Below, one piece after another: positions 1 to 7,663 of a stretch of DNA of 22,528 nucleotides. How positions within the stretch are numbered: the stretch's first letter is position 1; the number at the start of each line of letters is the position of its first letter. Under the pieces are notes generated by a model that was not told the DNA's origin, made no database searches, and saw nothing but the letters and a program-made list of their open reading frames with translations. The position numbers and the translations under genes are program-made. The stretch is taken from assembly GCA_016294165.1 (NCBI GenBank), contig JAEDCM010000026.1, positions 1 through 22,528 on the forward strand, read 5' to 3'. This DNA is from Anaeroplasmataceae bacterium. GTDB taxonomy: Bacteria; Bacillota_I; Bacilli_A; Acholeplasmatales; JAEDCM01.

Positions 1-7
1 TATGTTT

Positions 8-37
8 ATTATCGCATTTAAATTATCCTTAAGTCAA
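8..37 (-). promoter_or_regulatory. Predicted sigma-A promoter leaving the window on the minus strand
   Basis: On the minus strand a TTGACT -35 box (32-37) is followed by an 18-nt spacer and a GATAAT -10 box (8-13). A TG one base upstream of the -10 box makes it an extended -10. It lies just downstream of the terminator of the preceding gene cluster, so it probably drives a gene beyond position 1. Only the sequence match supports it. Confidence 0.45.
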
Positions 38-76
38 ATTTTTTGCTATAAAAAATACAATAAATTTATTTTAAAC

Positions 77-110
77 AAAAAACACCGATTCGAATACATC
101 AAAACGGTGC
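77..110 (-). terminator. Intrinsic terminator of the T-box gene cluster
   Basis: Read on the minus strand, GCACCG (105-110) and CGGTGT (82-87) form a short stem whose loop contains the palindrome ATTCGAAT. It is followed directly by a run of six T. It lies about 40 nt after the stop codon of the LRR lipoprotein gene and is the first terminator-like structure I see after the T-box attenuator at 9606-9639. Confidence 0.7.
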
Positions 111-152
111 TTATAATTTAATTATTTTAGGCAATATCTAATAATTTTTTTA

Positions 153-758
153 TTATTCCTCACTCGCAAAAATGACCTCGATATTACCTTCGTAGCTTTG
201 ATTTAAAGACCAATTTGGATCCCAGTTATCATTAGCACGATATCCATCACATGTAATTCTTACATTGCATCCTTCAAAGGCATAAGCTTTAATCTCTGTT
301 AAAGTTATAGGAAGATGAATTTCCGTAATTCCCGTTACACCAAAGGCCTTAACCCCAACATAAACAAGAGTGCTCGGAATAGTAATATTATTTAGTTTTT
401 CACAATAGTAAAAAGCTTTAGTTTCAATTTTTTGTAGTCCTTCTGGAAGGTTTATGCTAGATAAATTCACACAATTATAAAAGCTCATCATTGAAATCTT
501 CGTAATTGTATTTGGCAAACTAACAGTTTCTAATGAATCACAACCAATAAAGGCATTTTCGCCAATGTATTTAACCTCTAAAACTCCTTTGTTTCCCTCA
601 TAAGTTTCCGGAATGATTGCTTCTTTTACTTTTCCTTCATAGGCCGCTACATAATAACAATTAAGCTTATTATCATACTTATAAATTATTTTTGCATCCT
701 TATTGCGGCATCCTGTTAATGCAAATAAAAGAAATAATATGTAAAATATTTTTTTCAT
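153..758 (-). CDS. Leucine-rich-repeat (BspA/LRR_5-type) lipoprotein
   Basis: A 201-aa secreted lipoprotein. The N-terminus is a lipoprotein signal peptide: charged MKK, a hydrophobic stretch at 5-15 and a lipobox LTGC with Cys17 as the lipidated residue. Residues about 45-165 hold four to five BspA-like repeats of roughly 23 aa, recognisable by recurring IG..AF..C..L..I.LP..L..I cores such as GENAF, FYNC, KAFYYC and YAFEGC. Proteins with such repeats are often surface exposed and can mediate adhesion, but no ligand can be inferred here. The start has an AAGGATG Shine-Dalgarno, and the gene begins 12 nt after the preceding one. It is the last gene before the terminator at 77-110. Its processing would need LspA, which is encoded in the same cluster. 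Confidence 0.85.
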   Translation of the reverse strand: MKKIFYILFLLFALTGCRNKDAKIIYKYDNKLNCYYVAAYEGKVKEAIIPETYEGNKGVLEVKYIGENAFIGCDSLETVSLPNTITKISMMSFYNCVNLSSINLPEGLQKIETKAFYYCEKLNNITIPSTLVYVGVKAFGVTGITEIHLPITLTEIKAYAFEGCNVRITCDGYRANDNWDPNWSLNQSYEGNIEVIFASEE

Positions 759-770
759 TTTGTCACATCC

Positions 771-1277
771 TTAAATAAAGCTTTTTTGATAATAATTCTT
801 CGAATGCTTTGCAAGCTCATTGTACTCTTGAACACCATCGTTTAAATTATTTTTGACAAATTCAAGCATTTTAATGATATCTTCCTTTGGTCTTGTAAAA
901 ACGTATTTATGATATAGGATAATCGTATTAATGCTTCTTGTAATATGCTCAGAAGCTGCATTAATTTCGTCATTTTCACCAATATCATAAATAAAAGCTT
1001 CACTTAAACGATTGGCTTTTGTTAATTTTCCAACTGTAAATCGAATATAATTATCTAATTTTGAATTATATTTAGGATCCTCATTTTTAATTATTTCTAG
1101 TATTTTATCTAGACATCTATTCGCAATAACTAATTGCTTGTAGCATTTTTTTAAAGGATTAGACAATAGTCCACCAAATAATAAAATCAATAATAGGAAA
1201 ACAATTATTGATATTCCAACAATTAAAATTGATATTAAGTTGTCAATACTTACCCCATATATTGTTGTATAAATCAT
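771..1277 (-). CDS. Hypothetical protein with one N-terminal membrane anchor
   Basis: I do not recognise this 168-aa protein. Residues about 12-37 form one strongly hydrophobic membrane segment ending in GG and followed by positively charged residues. The remaining ~125 residues are polar, charged and probably alpha-helical, with no signal-peptidase site. This suggests a membrane-anchored cytoplasmic helical domain. The start is supported by a strong AAGGAGG ribosome site that overlaps the last codons of the upstream mscS-like gene, with a 2-nt gap, so translation is probably coupled to it. A role with the MscS channel or the following lipoprotein is only suggested by position. Confidence 0.7.
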   Translation of the reverse strand: MIYTTIYGVSIDNLISILIVGISIIVFLLLILLFGGLLSNPLKKCYKQLVIANRCLDKILEIIKNEDPKYNSKLDNYIRFTVGKLTKANRLSEAFIYDIGENDEINAASEHITRSINTIILYHKYVFTRPKEDIIKMLEFVKNNLNDGVQEYNELAKHSKNYYQKSFI

Positions 1278-1279
1278 TA

Positions 1280-2065
1280 TTAATCCTCCTTTATATGTAC
1301 ATCTAATTGATTATATGGAATCTCAATATTCTCTTCCATAAATCTTCGATATGCACGCTCATTGATGCTAAAATATACCTTCCAATAATCATTATTTTGT
1401 GTCCAAACCATTACCTTGAAGACCAAAGCACTAGCGGCTTGCTCATTAAAACGAACAACCGGTGCTGGTGATTTTAAAACATCCTCAGTGCTATAGACAA
1501 TTTCTTCTAAAATTTTAATAATCTTATCAATATCACTACCATATTTAGCTGTTAATAATAAATCAACTCTTCTTGTTGGATTTGTACTATAATTAATGAT
1601 TTCGGAATTATAAACAATATTATTTGGAACAATTATTTTTTTATTATCAAAGGAAACAAGCTCAGTGTGTAGTAGCTTAACATTTTTGATTTTTCCTTCC
1701 ACACTTCCAATCTGCACATGATCACCAATTTTAAATGGTTTTGTGGAAACGATAATCAATCCATTAGCCACATTGCTCAAGGAATCTTTGATTGCTAAGG
1801 AAATTGCGACACTGACAGCCGCTAAAATCGCTGTAAAGGTTGTCAAAGGAATTCCTAAATTATAAGCCATCATAATAATTAATCCAAAATATAATAATAA
1901 ATCAAGAGCAGATAGGATAAAACCAACGATTGAATTATCAATTGGTGATTGTAATAAAGCTCTCTTAATAATTTTGGTTAGAAGCTTAATAATGATAACC
2001 CCTAAAGCTAAAATCAATAATATTTCAATAATTTTAATTAGGGTTGTATTAAGAAATCTTTCCAT
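1280..2065 (-). CDS. MscS-family small-conductance mechanosensitive channel
   Basis: A 261-aa MscS-type channel that would release solutes during hypo-osmotic shock. Hydrophobic segments lie at about 8-30, 44-68 and 73-103. The last is the Ala/Ser/Gly-rich pore helix (ILAAVSVAISLAIKDSLSN) typical of TM3. The beta domain follows with KPFKIGDHV and a VPNN..YNSEIINYS stretch. A soluble alpha/beta C-terminal domain ends in the family's IPYNQLDVHI. Length and motifs fit the short Firmicutes MscS/YkuT group. The start has a GAGGAG ribosome site about 9 nt upstream, inside the end of the preceding rluD-like gene, which it overlaps by 17 nt. Confidence 0.92.
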   Translation of the reverse strand: MERFLNTTLIKIIEILLILALGVIIIKLLTKIIKRALLQSPIDNSIVGFILSALDLLLYFGLIIMMAYNLGIPLTTFTAILAAVSVAISLAIKDSLSNVANGLIIVSTKPFKIGDHVQIGSVEGKIKNVKLLHTELVSFDNKKIIVPNNIVYNSEIINYSTNPTRRVDLLLTAKYGSDIDKIIKILEEIVYSTEDVLKSPAPVVRFNEQAASALVFKVMVWTQNNDYWKVYFSINERAYRRFMEENIEIPYNQLDVHIKED

Positions 2066-2969
2066 TTTTTCTCAACTCCTCGATAGCATTTATAAAATAA
2101 TCTGGTAATTCTGAATCAAATTCTAAATATTCATTGGTCTTTGGATGTTTAAAACCAATAATTTTAGCATGTAAAAATTGTCCATGATCACCAATAATCT
2201 TTTTTGGACCATATAATGGATCACCAACCAGTGGATGACCAATATATTTCATATGAACTCTAATTTGATGAGTTCTTCCAGTTTCTAGACGACATTCAAT
2301 TAAACTAAAGCCATCATACTTTTCTAACACTTTAAAATGAGTAATGGCGTGCTTTCCATTTTCCACAACTGCCATTTTTTTTCGATCGTTAGGATCTCTT
2401 CCAATTGGGGCTGTGATCTTACCATTAGTATGCTCAAATTCACCATATACTAACGCAATATATTTTCTAGTTGTTGTTTTTTCTACTAATTGATTAACCA
2501 ATGAATTATGAGCTAAATCACTTTTAGCAACCATCAATAAGCCAGATGTGTCCTTATCAATACGATGAACGATTCCTGGACGCATAATTCCATTAATTCC
2601 ACTTAAGTTTTTGATTTGGGCCATCAATCCATGAACTAAAGTTGGTTCTTTAGATGTTGATGATGGATGAACAACTAGTCCACTTGGCTTATTAACAACT
2701 AAGCAATCGTCATCCTCATAAACGATATCTAAATCCATAAATACTGGTTCTATTTCATATACCTCATCATCTGGAACTTCTACAATTATAAAATCATTTT
2801 CCTTAACACGATAATTTGGTTTAATTTCTTTATCTTTAATATAAATAGCCTTAGATTCAATTAATTCCTTTGCCTTCATACGTGATAATTCGGTTTCATC
2901 ACTAATTAATTTATCGATTCTTTCATTTTCTTTATCCTTCGTTACTATTATCTCGATCAATTCCTTCAT
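2049..2969 (-). CDS. rluD: RluA/RluD-family ribosomal large-subunit pseudouridine synthase
   Basis: A 306-aa pseudouridine synthase expected to modify uridines in 23S rRNA. An S4 RNA-binding domain occupies about residues 10-65. The catalytic core contains VNKPSGLVVHP and HRIDKDTSGLL, whose Asp (residue 138) is the catalytic aspartate, followed by RTHQIRVH. An upstream in-frame ATG at 2987 exists, but the AAGGAGG ribosome site (2976-2982) lies inside that six-residue extension. The ATG at 2969, seven bases after this site, is therefore the likely start. The gene overlaps the end of lspA by 38 nt. The lspA-pseudouridine synthase pair is a conserved Bacilli arrangement (lspA-ylyB in B. subtilis), so the exact target may be that of YlyB rather than RluD. 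Confidence 0.93.
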   Translation of the reverse strand: MKELIEIIVTKDKENERIDKLISDETELSRMKAKELIESKAIYIKDKEIKPNYRVKENDFIIVEVPDDEVYEIEPVFMDLDIVYEDDDCLVVNKPSGLVVHPSSTSKEPTLVHGLMAQIKNLSGINGIMRPGIVHRIDKDTSGLLMVAKSDLAHNSLVNQLVEKTTTRKYIALVYGEFEHTNGKITAPIGRDPNDRKKMAVVENGKHAITHFKVLEKYDGFSLIECRLETGRTHQIRVHMKYIGHPLVGDPLYGPKKIIGDHGQFLHAKIIGFKHPKTNEYLEFDSELPDYFINAIEELRKNGKIS

Positions 2970-3468
2970 CAAAATCCTCCTTATCATATATTTCCTTAAT
3001 CATTTCCTTTTCGCTAAAAAATAAAACATCGATTGCTAGTAGTCCAACTCCAACAGTTAAAAAGATATCCGCAACATTAAATACTGCAAAATCCCATCCA
3101 AAAATAACAAAATCAAACATATCAACCACTTCACCACGGAAAATTCGATCAATGAAGTTTCCAATTGCCCCAGAAATCATAAATGAAATTCCTAGTGAAA
3201 AAAGCTTTTTCTTCTTAAAATCAACGCTTTTGAATAAATAACCAAATATTACTAGTGCGACAATCGTAATAAAGATTAAAAAGCCCTTATTTCCCGCAAA
3301 GCTTGAAAAAGCTGCTCCATCATTTTTCACATAGGTTATTTTAAAGAAATCGCCAAGAACCTGAATTGATTCCTTAAGATTCATATTAGATGCAATAATT
3401 AATTTAACAACTTGATCTAAAATAATCCCTAAAACGATTATTGTAATTCCAATAATAATATTTATCAT
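2932..3468 (-). CDS. lspA: Lipoprotein signal peptidase II
   Basis: A 178-aa integral membrane aspartyl protease that cleaves prolipoprotein signal peptides after lipidation of the lipobox cysteine. Four hydrophobic segments are visible (about 3-25, 61-80, 88-105 and 129-150). Family motifs are KNDGAAFSSF (48-57), GNFIDRIFRGEVVD (103-116) and FNVADIFLTVG (130-140). The catalytic pair should be Asp116 and Asp134. The C-terminal ~25 residues are a highly acidic tail beyond the last membrane segment, partly encoded in the overlap with the rluD-like gene. A GGTGGTGAG ribosome site supports the start. A likely substrate, the LRR lipoprotein, is encoded four genes downstream. Confidence 0.96.
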   Translation of the reverse strand: MINIIIGITIIVLGIILDQVVKLIIASNMNLKESIQVLGDFFKITYVKNDGAAFSSFAGNKGFLIFITIVALVIFGYLFKSVDFKKKKLFSLGISFMISGAIGNFIDRIFRGEVVDMFDFVIFGWDFAVFNVADIFLTVGVGLLAIDVLFFSEKEMIKEIYDKEDFDEGIDRDNSNEG

Positions 3469-3474
3469 TTATTC

Positions 3475-3843
3475 TCACCACCAATTAAACTGTTTTACAA
3501 TTATAAAAATAATCATTAAGACTACTCCAAAAAACAAGGTATCAATAATTCGTATTCGATATAATGTCAAATTCTTTAGTCTTTCATCATAATTTATTAG
3601 TGCTTTATCTTTAAAATAAAGCATAAAATAATATGCTATGATTGTTAAATTAACCATTCCAAAAATTAAATAATCATGCCAAAAATTAAATATCATCAGA
3701 TTTATTAAAACCGCATAATAAAGCGAAAATATAAGAGCGGTAAAAAATAATCCTGCTAAATATGCCTTTAGATTGATAATCGTATTAATCTTTAAGTCAT
3801 CAAATTTCAATTTATCATTTTTATAATTTGAATAAAATTTCAT
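3475..3843 (-). CDS. Small multi-pass membrane protein, function unknown
   Basis: A 122-aa protein that I do not recognise. It has three clear hydrophobic segments (about 26-50, 55-77 and 97-117). Lys/Asp-rich segments come before the first helix and between the second and third, and the C-terminus is aromatic (FNWW). The ATG overlaps the TGA of the upstream protease gene (ATGA), with a GGAGG site seven bases before the start, which indicates translational coupling. lspA follows six nt downstream. Its place between a membrane-anchored protease and LspA would suit an envelope role, but nothing in the sequence shows one. Confidence 0.7.
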   Translation of the reverse strand: MKFYSNYKNDKLKFDDLKINTIINLKAYLAGLFFTALIFSLYYAVLINLMIFNFWHDYLIFGMVNLTIIAYYFMLYFKDKALINYDERLKNLTLYRIRIIDTLFFGVVLMIIFIIVKQFNWW

Positions 3844-4799
3844 TTTAGTCCCTCCAAATAAGATATCGCATCATTTAGAGTGCTAACACTAATTAATTTC
3901 ATATCCGTTTTTAAATTTTTATAGGCGCTATAAGCCTCATCATAGTTATCCTCTGGAACAAAAAATATTTTAACCTTATTATAGTGGGCAGTATAGATTT
4001 TTTCCTTTACAGCTCCTATGGCCCCAACATTTCCATTTATATCAATAGTCCCAGTCCCAGCAATCTTATATCCGTAGGTATAATCAAACTCAGTAAGCAT
4101 ATTATATACCGCTAAGCTTTGTAATAATCCTCCAGATGGTCCTTCGGTATTTGAAGAATTAATTCTAAATTCAATTTCACTACTATCAATAACATAATAA
4201 TCATAATATAAAGCTGTACCAGTTACTGATTCAGGTGATACTGTAATTTTCTTTCCATCGCGAATAATTTCAAATTCTGTTGTTTTTCCATCACGATAAT
4301 CAATTAATATATTATAAGCTAAAGTTCCATTTTCCGCTACGATAATATCCCCTATTTTTAAACCCTTCGTATCCTTTGTTATACTATAAACATATTTACC
4401 TTCATAATGATAAGTAATATTCTTCCCAGCAGCCTTAAATCCATTGATAATGGAAGCTGTAATACTAACATCCTTGGAAATACTACCTTGTTTAGAATAA
4501 TCAATATCACTTAAGGAAATTACATATTCAGGTGTAGGATAAACCTCTGCCTGCGGAATTCTTTCAAAAAATAATCTTTGAAATAAGGTTCCTTGCTTAA
4601 TTTCCCAAACACTTGTTGTATTAAATGATCCCTTTTGAGTGTTTTGGCTATCAATTTCAATTACTGCATTAACGGGATTAATTTCCCCTGGAACATCAAT
4701 CATATAGTTAGTTTTAACGGTTAACGCCAACATTAATACAATATATAAAGGTAGATAAGCAATCAAGAATACTCGATATTCTTTTAAAAGCTTAATCAT
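3840..4799 (-). CDS. Membrane-anchored PDZ/Lon-type (S16) serine protease, YlbL/SepM-like
   Basis: A 319-aa protease with an N-terminal membrane anchor (about 10-30), an intermediate region, a PDZ-like segment with GLKIGDIIVAENG around 146-158, and a C-terminal Lon-type proteolytic domain. The catalytic dyad is visible as Ser222 in GPSGGLL and Lys265 in GAVKEKI. The family signature GTIDINGNVGAIG lies just before the lysine. Family members such as B. subtilis YlbL and streptococcal SepM act outside the membrane on extracytoplasmic substrates. The start has a GAGG site nine bases upstream and overlaps the end of comEB by 8 nt. No ATPase domain is present, so this is not Lon itself. Confidence 0.9.
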   Translation of the reverse strand: MIKLLKEYRVFLIAYLPLYIVLMLALTVKTNYMIDVPGEINPVNAVIEIDSQNTQKGSFNTTSVWEIKQGTLFQRLFFERIPQAEVYPTPEYVISLSDIDYSKQGSISKDVSITASIINGFKAAGKNITYHYEGKYVYSITKDTKGLKIGDIIVAENGTLAYNILIDYRDGKTTEFEIIRDGKKITVSPESVTGTALYYDYYVIDSSEIEFRINSSNTEGPSGGLLQSLAVYNMLTEFDYTYGYKIAGTGTIDINGNVGAIGAVKEKIYTAHYNKVKIFFVPEDNYDEAYSAYKNLKTDMKLISVSTLNDAISYLEGLK

Positions 4800-5259
4800 T
4801 AATGTTTACCTCAATCATTTTTATTTTACGACACTTTACTCCAGCGCTCTCTAGCATTCTTTTGCTGGCGATATCACTTGGAGTTCCATTATATTTATCA
4901 GACATATAAACGATTTCTTTTATTCCACTTTGAATGATGACCTTCGCACATTCATTGCATGGAAACAAGCTGACATATAATGTTGCATCCTTAAGCGGGG
5001 TAGTGGAATTTAGGATAGCATTCACCTCTGCATGCACAACATATGGATATTTTGTGTCTAAAAATTCGCCATTTCGCTCCCAAGGATAGATATTATCCTC
5101 ACACCCTTTAGGAAATCCATTATATCCAATTCCCACGATTCGCTTATCCGTATTAACAATACATGCACCTACTTGGGTATATGGATCCTTACTTCTTTTA
5201 GCAGAAAGTAAAGCAACTCCCATAAAATAGGTATCCCATGAAATATAATCTTCTCTCAT
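4792..5259 (-). CDS. comEB: Deoxycytidylate (dCMP) deaminase, ComEB-like
   Basis: A 155-aa zinc-dependent deaminase converting dCMP to dUMP for thymidylate synthesis. The zinc and proton-relay residues are present in HAEVNAIL (His76, Glu78) and PCNECAK (Cys101, Cys104). The N-terminal ISWDTYFMGVALLSAKRSKDP segment is the family's substrate-binding start. An ATG three codons upstream (5268) is possible, but the AAAGGG ribosome site touches it. The ATG at 5259 has correct spacing and gives the usual family N-terminus. It follows tcdA by 5 nt. Despite the name, the gene is metabolic and does not by itself indicate competence. Confidence 0.94.
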   Translation of the reverse strand: MREDYISWDTYFMGVALLSAKRSKDPYTQVGACIVNTDKRIVGIGYNGFPKGCEDNIYPWERNGEFLDTKYPYVVHAEVNAILNSTTPLKDATLYVSLFPCNECAKVIIQSGIKEIVYMSDKYNGTPSDIASKRMLESAGVKCRKIKMIEVNIND

Positions 5260-5264
5260 AATTC

Positions 5265-5942
5265 TCATCCCTTTAATAATGTATTAATAACATAGCTTGC
5301 TAGATATAATCCAGCCACACTTGGCACAAATGCTGTTGAAGATAAAACCCGATCCGCTATTTTTTTAGGTTGTTCTAAGGAAGATACCACCATAACCTTT
5401 TTCCCCTTGAATTTAGGCCTTAAAATACGAGCTACTGGATCATTTAAGGTATTTTCTAGCTTCATAATTTTAATCATTGATGGGTCAAAGCGATTAGCCA
5501 TTCCCATCGATGATATACATTTAATTTTTCTATTTAAGCATTCATTAATTAGATCAATTTTTCCACTGATTGTATCAAAGGCATCAATGATAAAATCCGG
5601 ATTTTCCTTAAAAATTAATTCTTTTGTTTCATCATTATAAAATTCCTTTAGGGCAATAACCTCTAAATTAGGATTAATATCTAATAGCCTTTCTTTCATC
5701 ACATCAACCTTATATTTTCCAACTGTTGAATCTAAGGCAATGATTTGACGATTGATATTTGTAATATCCACCTTATCAAAATCCATAATGACGATTTTCC
5801 CAATATTGCTTCTAGCAATGGCTTCGCATGCATAACCACCTACTCCACCAATTCCGATAATGGCTACACATTTATCATTTAAGCTATTAAATATTGCATC
5901 ATTACCTATTGCTAGCATTAAGCGATCAAATCTATTTTTCAA
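5265..5942 (-). CDS. tcdA: tRNA threonylcarbamoyladenosine dehydratase (TcdA/YgdL, ThiF/E1-like)
   Basis: A 225-aa E1-like enzyme that uses ATP to cyclise t6A37 to ct6A in ANN-decoding tRNAs. The nucleotide-binding GIGGVGGYACEAIARSNIG (30-48) is followed by DFDKVDITNINRQ (54-66), the Asp and Arg/Gln signature of ThiF/MoeB/TcdA proteins. No ubiquitin-like partner gene is near, and the length fits TcdA rather than MoeB or ThiF. The start is a TTG inside the last codons of aspS (11-nt overlap). The alternative ATG at 5918 would remove the conserved RFDR..LAIG N-terminus, so the TTG is preferred. The nearest AAAGGA is 14 nt away, so initiation probably depends on coupling to aspS termination. B. 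subtilis keeps the same order (yrvM after aspS). Confidence 0.9.
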   Translation of the reverse strand: MKNRFDRLMLAIGNDAIFNSLNDKCVAIIGIGGVGGYACEAIARSNIGKIVIMDFDKVDITNINRQIIALDSTVGKYKVDVMKERLLDINPNLEVIALKEFYNDETKELIFKENPDFIIDAFDTISGKIDLINECLNRKIKCISSMGMANRFDPSMIKIMKLENTLNDPVARILRPKFKGKKVMVVSSLEQPKKIADRVLSSTAFVPSVAGLYLASYVINTLLKG

Positions 5943-7659
5943 TTTTAATATGAACGTCCTTTAATTGAATATCATCAACTGTTGATGGAGAATCACACAT
6001 TAAATCGCGAGCGCTTAATGTTTTAGGGAAAGCAATTACATCACGAATGTTATCGGTTTTTGTCATACACATGACAATTCTTTCTAACCCTAATCCAATA
6101 CCTCCATGAGGTGGAGTTCCATATTTTAAAGCTTCAATAAAGAATCCAAAGCGATCCTTTGCCTCTTCTTCACTTAAACCAATGCATTTGAAGATTCTTG
6201 CTTGTAAATCTTGGTTGTAAATACGTAATGAACCACTACCTAATTCATAACCATTTAAGACAACATCATAAGCATCTGCATAGCAGTTTTCTGGTTCAGT
6301 TTCTAGTAAAGGAATGCATTCCTTTTTAGGTGAGCTAAATGGATTTGTGGTAAATTCATATTTTCCTAAATCCGAATTGTATTCAAAAATTGGAAAATCA
6401 GTAACCCATAAGAACTTGAAGACATCAGGGTTACATAAATTTTGATCCTTCGCAATTAGCTTTCTTAAAGCACCTAAGGCAGCATTTGTAATATTTAATT
6501 TATCACTAATAACAAATACCATGTCCTTATCCTTAAGATTTAAAGTTTTGATAACTTCTTCTTTTTTTGCATCATCTAGGAATTTAACAAATGATCCAGT
6601 GATTTCGTTGTTTTCATATTTAAGATAGGCTAGTCCTTTAGCATGATTTACTTTCATGATTCTAGTAAATTCATCTAATTGCTTACGAGTATATCCTGTA
6701 GCATTATTAGCCACAATAGCTTTTACTGCTTCATTTTCATACATAAATGGAACAGTATTAAATAATTCCTTTACATCAATAAGCTTCATATCAAAGCGTA
6801 AATCTGGTTTATCACTACCATAAGTATTCATCGCTTCATTATAAGTTAAGCGAGTAAAAGGTGTCTCTAATTCAACATTTAAAACCTTTTTAAATAAATA
6901 TTTAAACATTCCTTCAATGATTTCTTGAATTTCACGATCAGTTAGGAATGATGTTTCAATGTCAATTTGATTAAATTCTAATTGACGGTCTGCTCTTAAA
7001 TCCTCATCTCTAAAGCATTTAGCAATCTGAAAATATCTTTCTAATCCACTAATCATATATAATTGTTTAAAGATTTGTGGAGATTGTGGTAAAGCATAAA
7101 ATTCACCTTCATATAATCTTGATGGAACTAAGAAGTCTCTAGCTCCTTCGGGTGTTGATTTTGCCAAAATTGGTGTTTCTAATTCTAAGAATTCTTGACT
7201 TACTAGGTATTCTCTTATAGCATTAGTAATCTTAGATTTCATAATTAGATAATTTTGCATGATTGGTCGTCTTAAATCAAGATAACGATATTTTAATCTA
7301 GTATCCTCTAAGGCATCCGTTTTATCCGCAATAATAATTGGCGGTTGCTTAGCTGTATTTAGGATTTCTAAATCTAAGACATCAATTTCAATTTCCCCAG
7401 TTTTAAGGTCTTTGTTTTTACTTTCACGTTCTAAAACAGTACCTTTAACATAGATAACATATTCATTTTTTAAACTCTCAGCTATTTCATAATTTTTATT
7501 ATCCGGTCTTACAACTAATTGAGTGATTCCAGTTTTATCTCTTAAATCGATAAAAATTAATCCTCCAAGATTACGTTTTTTACTAACCCAACCTTTTAAT
7601 TCAACGATTTCTCCGACGTTTTCGATTCTTAATACGCCATTATGATGTGTTCTGTTCAT
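5932..7659 (-). CDS. aspS: Aspartyl-tRNA synthetase
   Basis: A 575-aa bacterial-type class II synthetase charging tRNA-Asp. It has an N-terminal OB-fold anticodon domain (GWVSKKRNLGGLIFIDLRDKTG), motif 1 around the KYRYLDLRRP segment, motif 2 FRDEDLRADRQLEFNQID, the bacterial GAD insertion in the middle, and motif 3 GIGLGLERIVM near the C-terminus. A 22-codon in-frame extension back to 7725 runs through the repetitive end of hisS and looks artefactual (MDHA/THADAMDHA residues with no family similarity). The ATG at 7659 follows a GAGGAGG site nine bases upstream and gives the expected N-terminus. It starts 4 nt after hisS. Whether it is discriminating or also makes Asp-tRNA-Asn cannot be told from this window. 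Confidence 0.97.
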   Translation of the reverse strand: MNRTHHNGVLRIENVGEIVELKGWVSKKRNLGGLIFIDLRDKTGITQLVVRPDNKNYEIAESLKNEYVIYVKGTVLERESKNKDLKTGEIEIDVLDLEILNTAKQPPIIIADKTDALEDTRLKYRYLDLRRPIMQNYLIMKSKITNAIREYLVSQEFLELETPILAKSTPEGARDFLVPSRLYEGEFYALPQSPQIFKQLYMISGLERYFQIAKCFRDEDLRADRQLEFNQIDIETSFLTDREIQEIIEGMFKYLFKKVLNVELETPFTRLTYNEAMNTYGSDKPDLRFDMKLIDVKELFNTVPFMYENEAVKAIVANNATGYTRKQLDEFTRIMKVNHAKGLAYLKYENNEITGSFVKFLDDAKKEEVIKTLNLKDKDMVFVISDKLNITNAALGALRKLIAKDQNLCNPDVFKFLWVTDFPIFEYNSDLGKYEFTTNPFSSPKKECIPLLETEPENCYADAYDVVLNGYELGSGSLRIYNQDLQARIFKCIGLSEEEAKDRFGFFIEALKYGTPPHGGIGLGLERIVMCMTKTDNIRDVIAFPKTLSARDLMCDSPSTVDDIQLKDVHIKIEK

Positions 7660-7663
7660 AGTA

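Noticed and set aside
5407..5640. Plus-strand open frame inside tcdA
   Set aside because: It is antisense to a well-supported gene and has no family motifs; it is a composition shadow.
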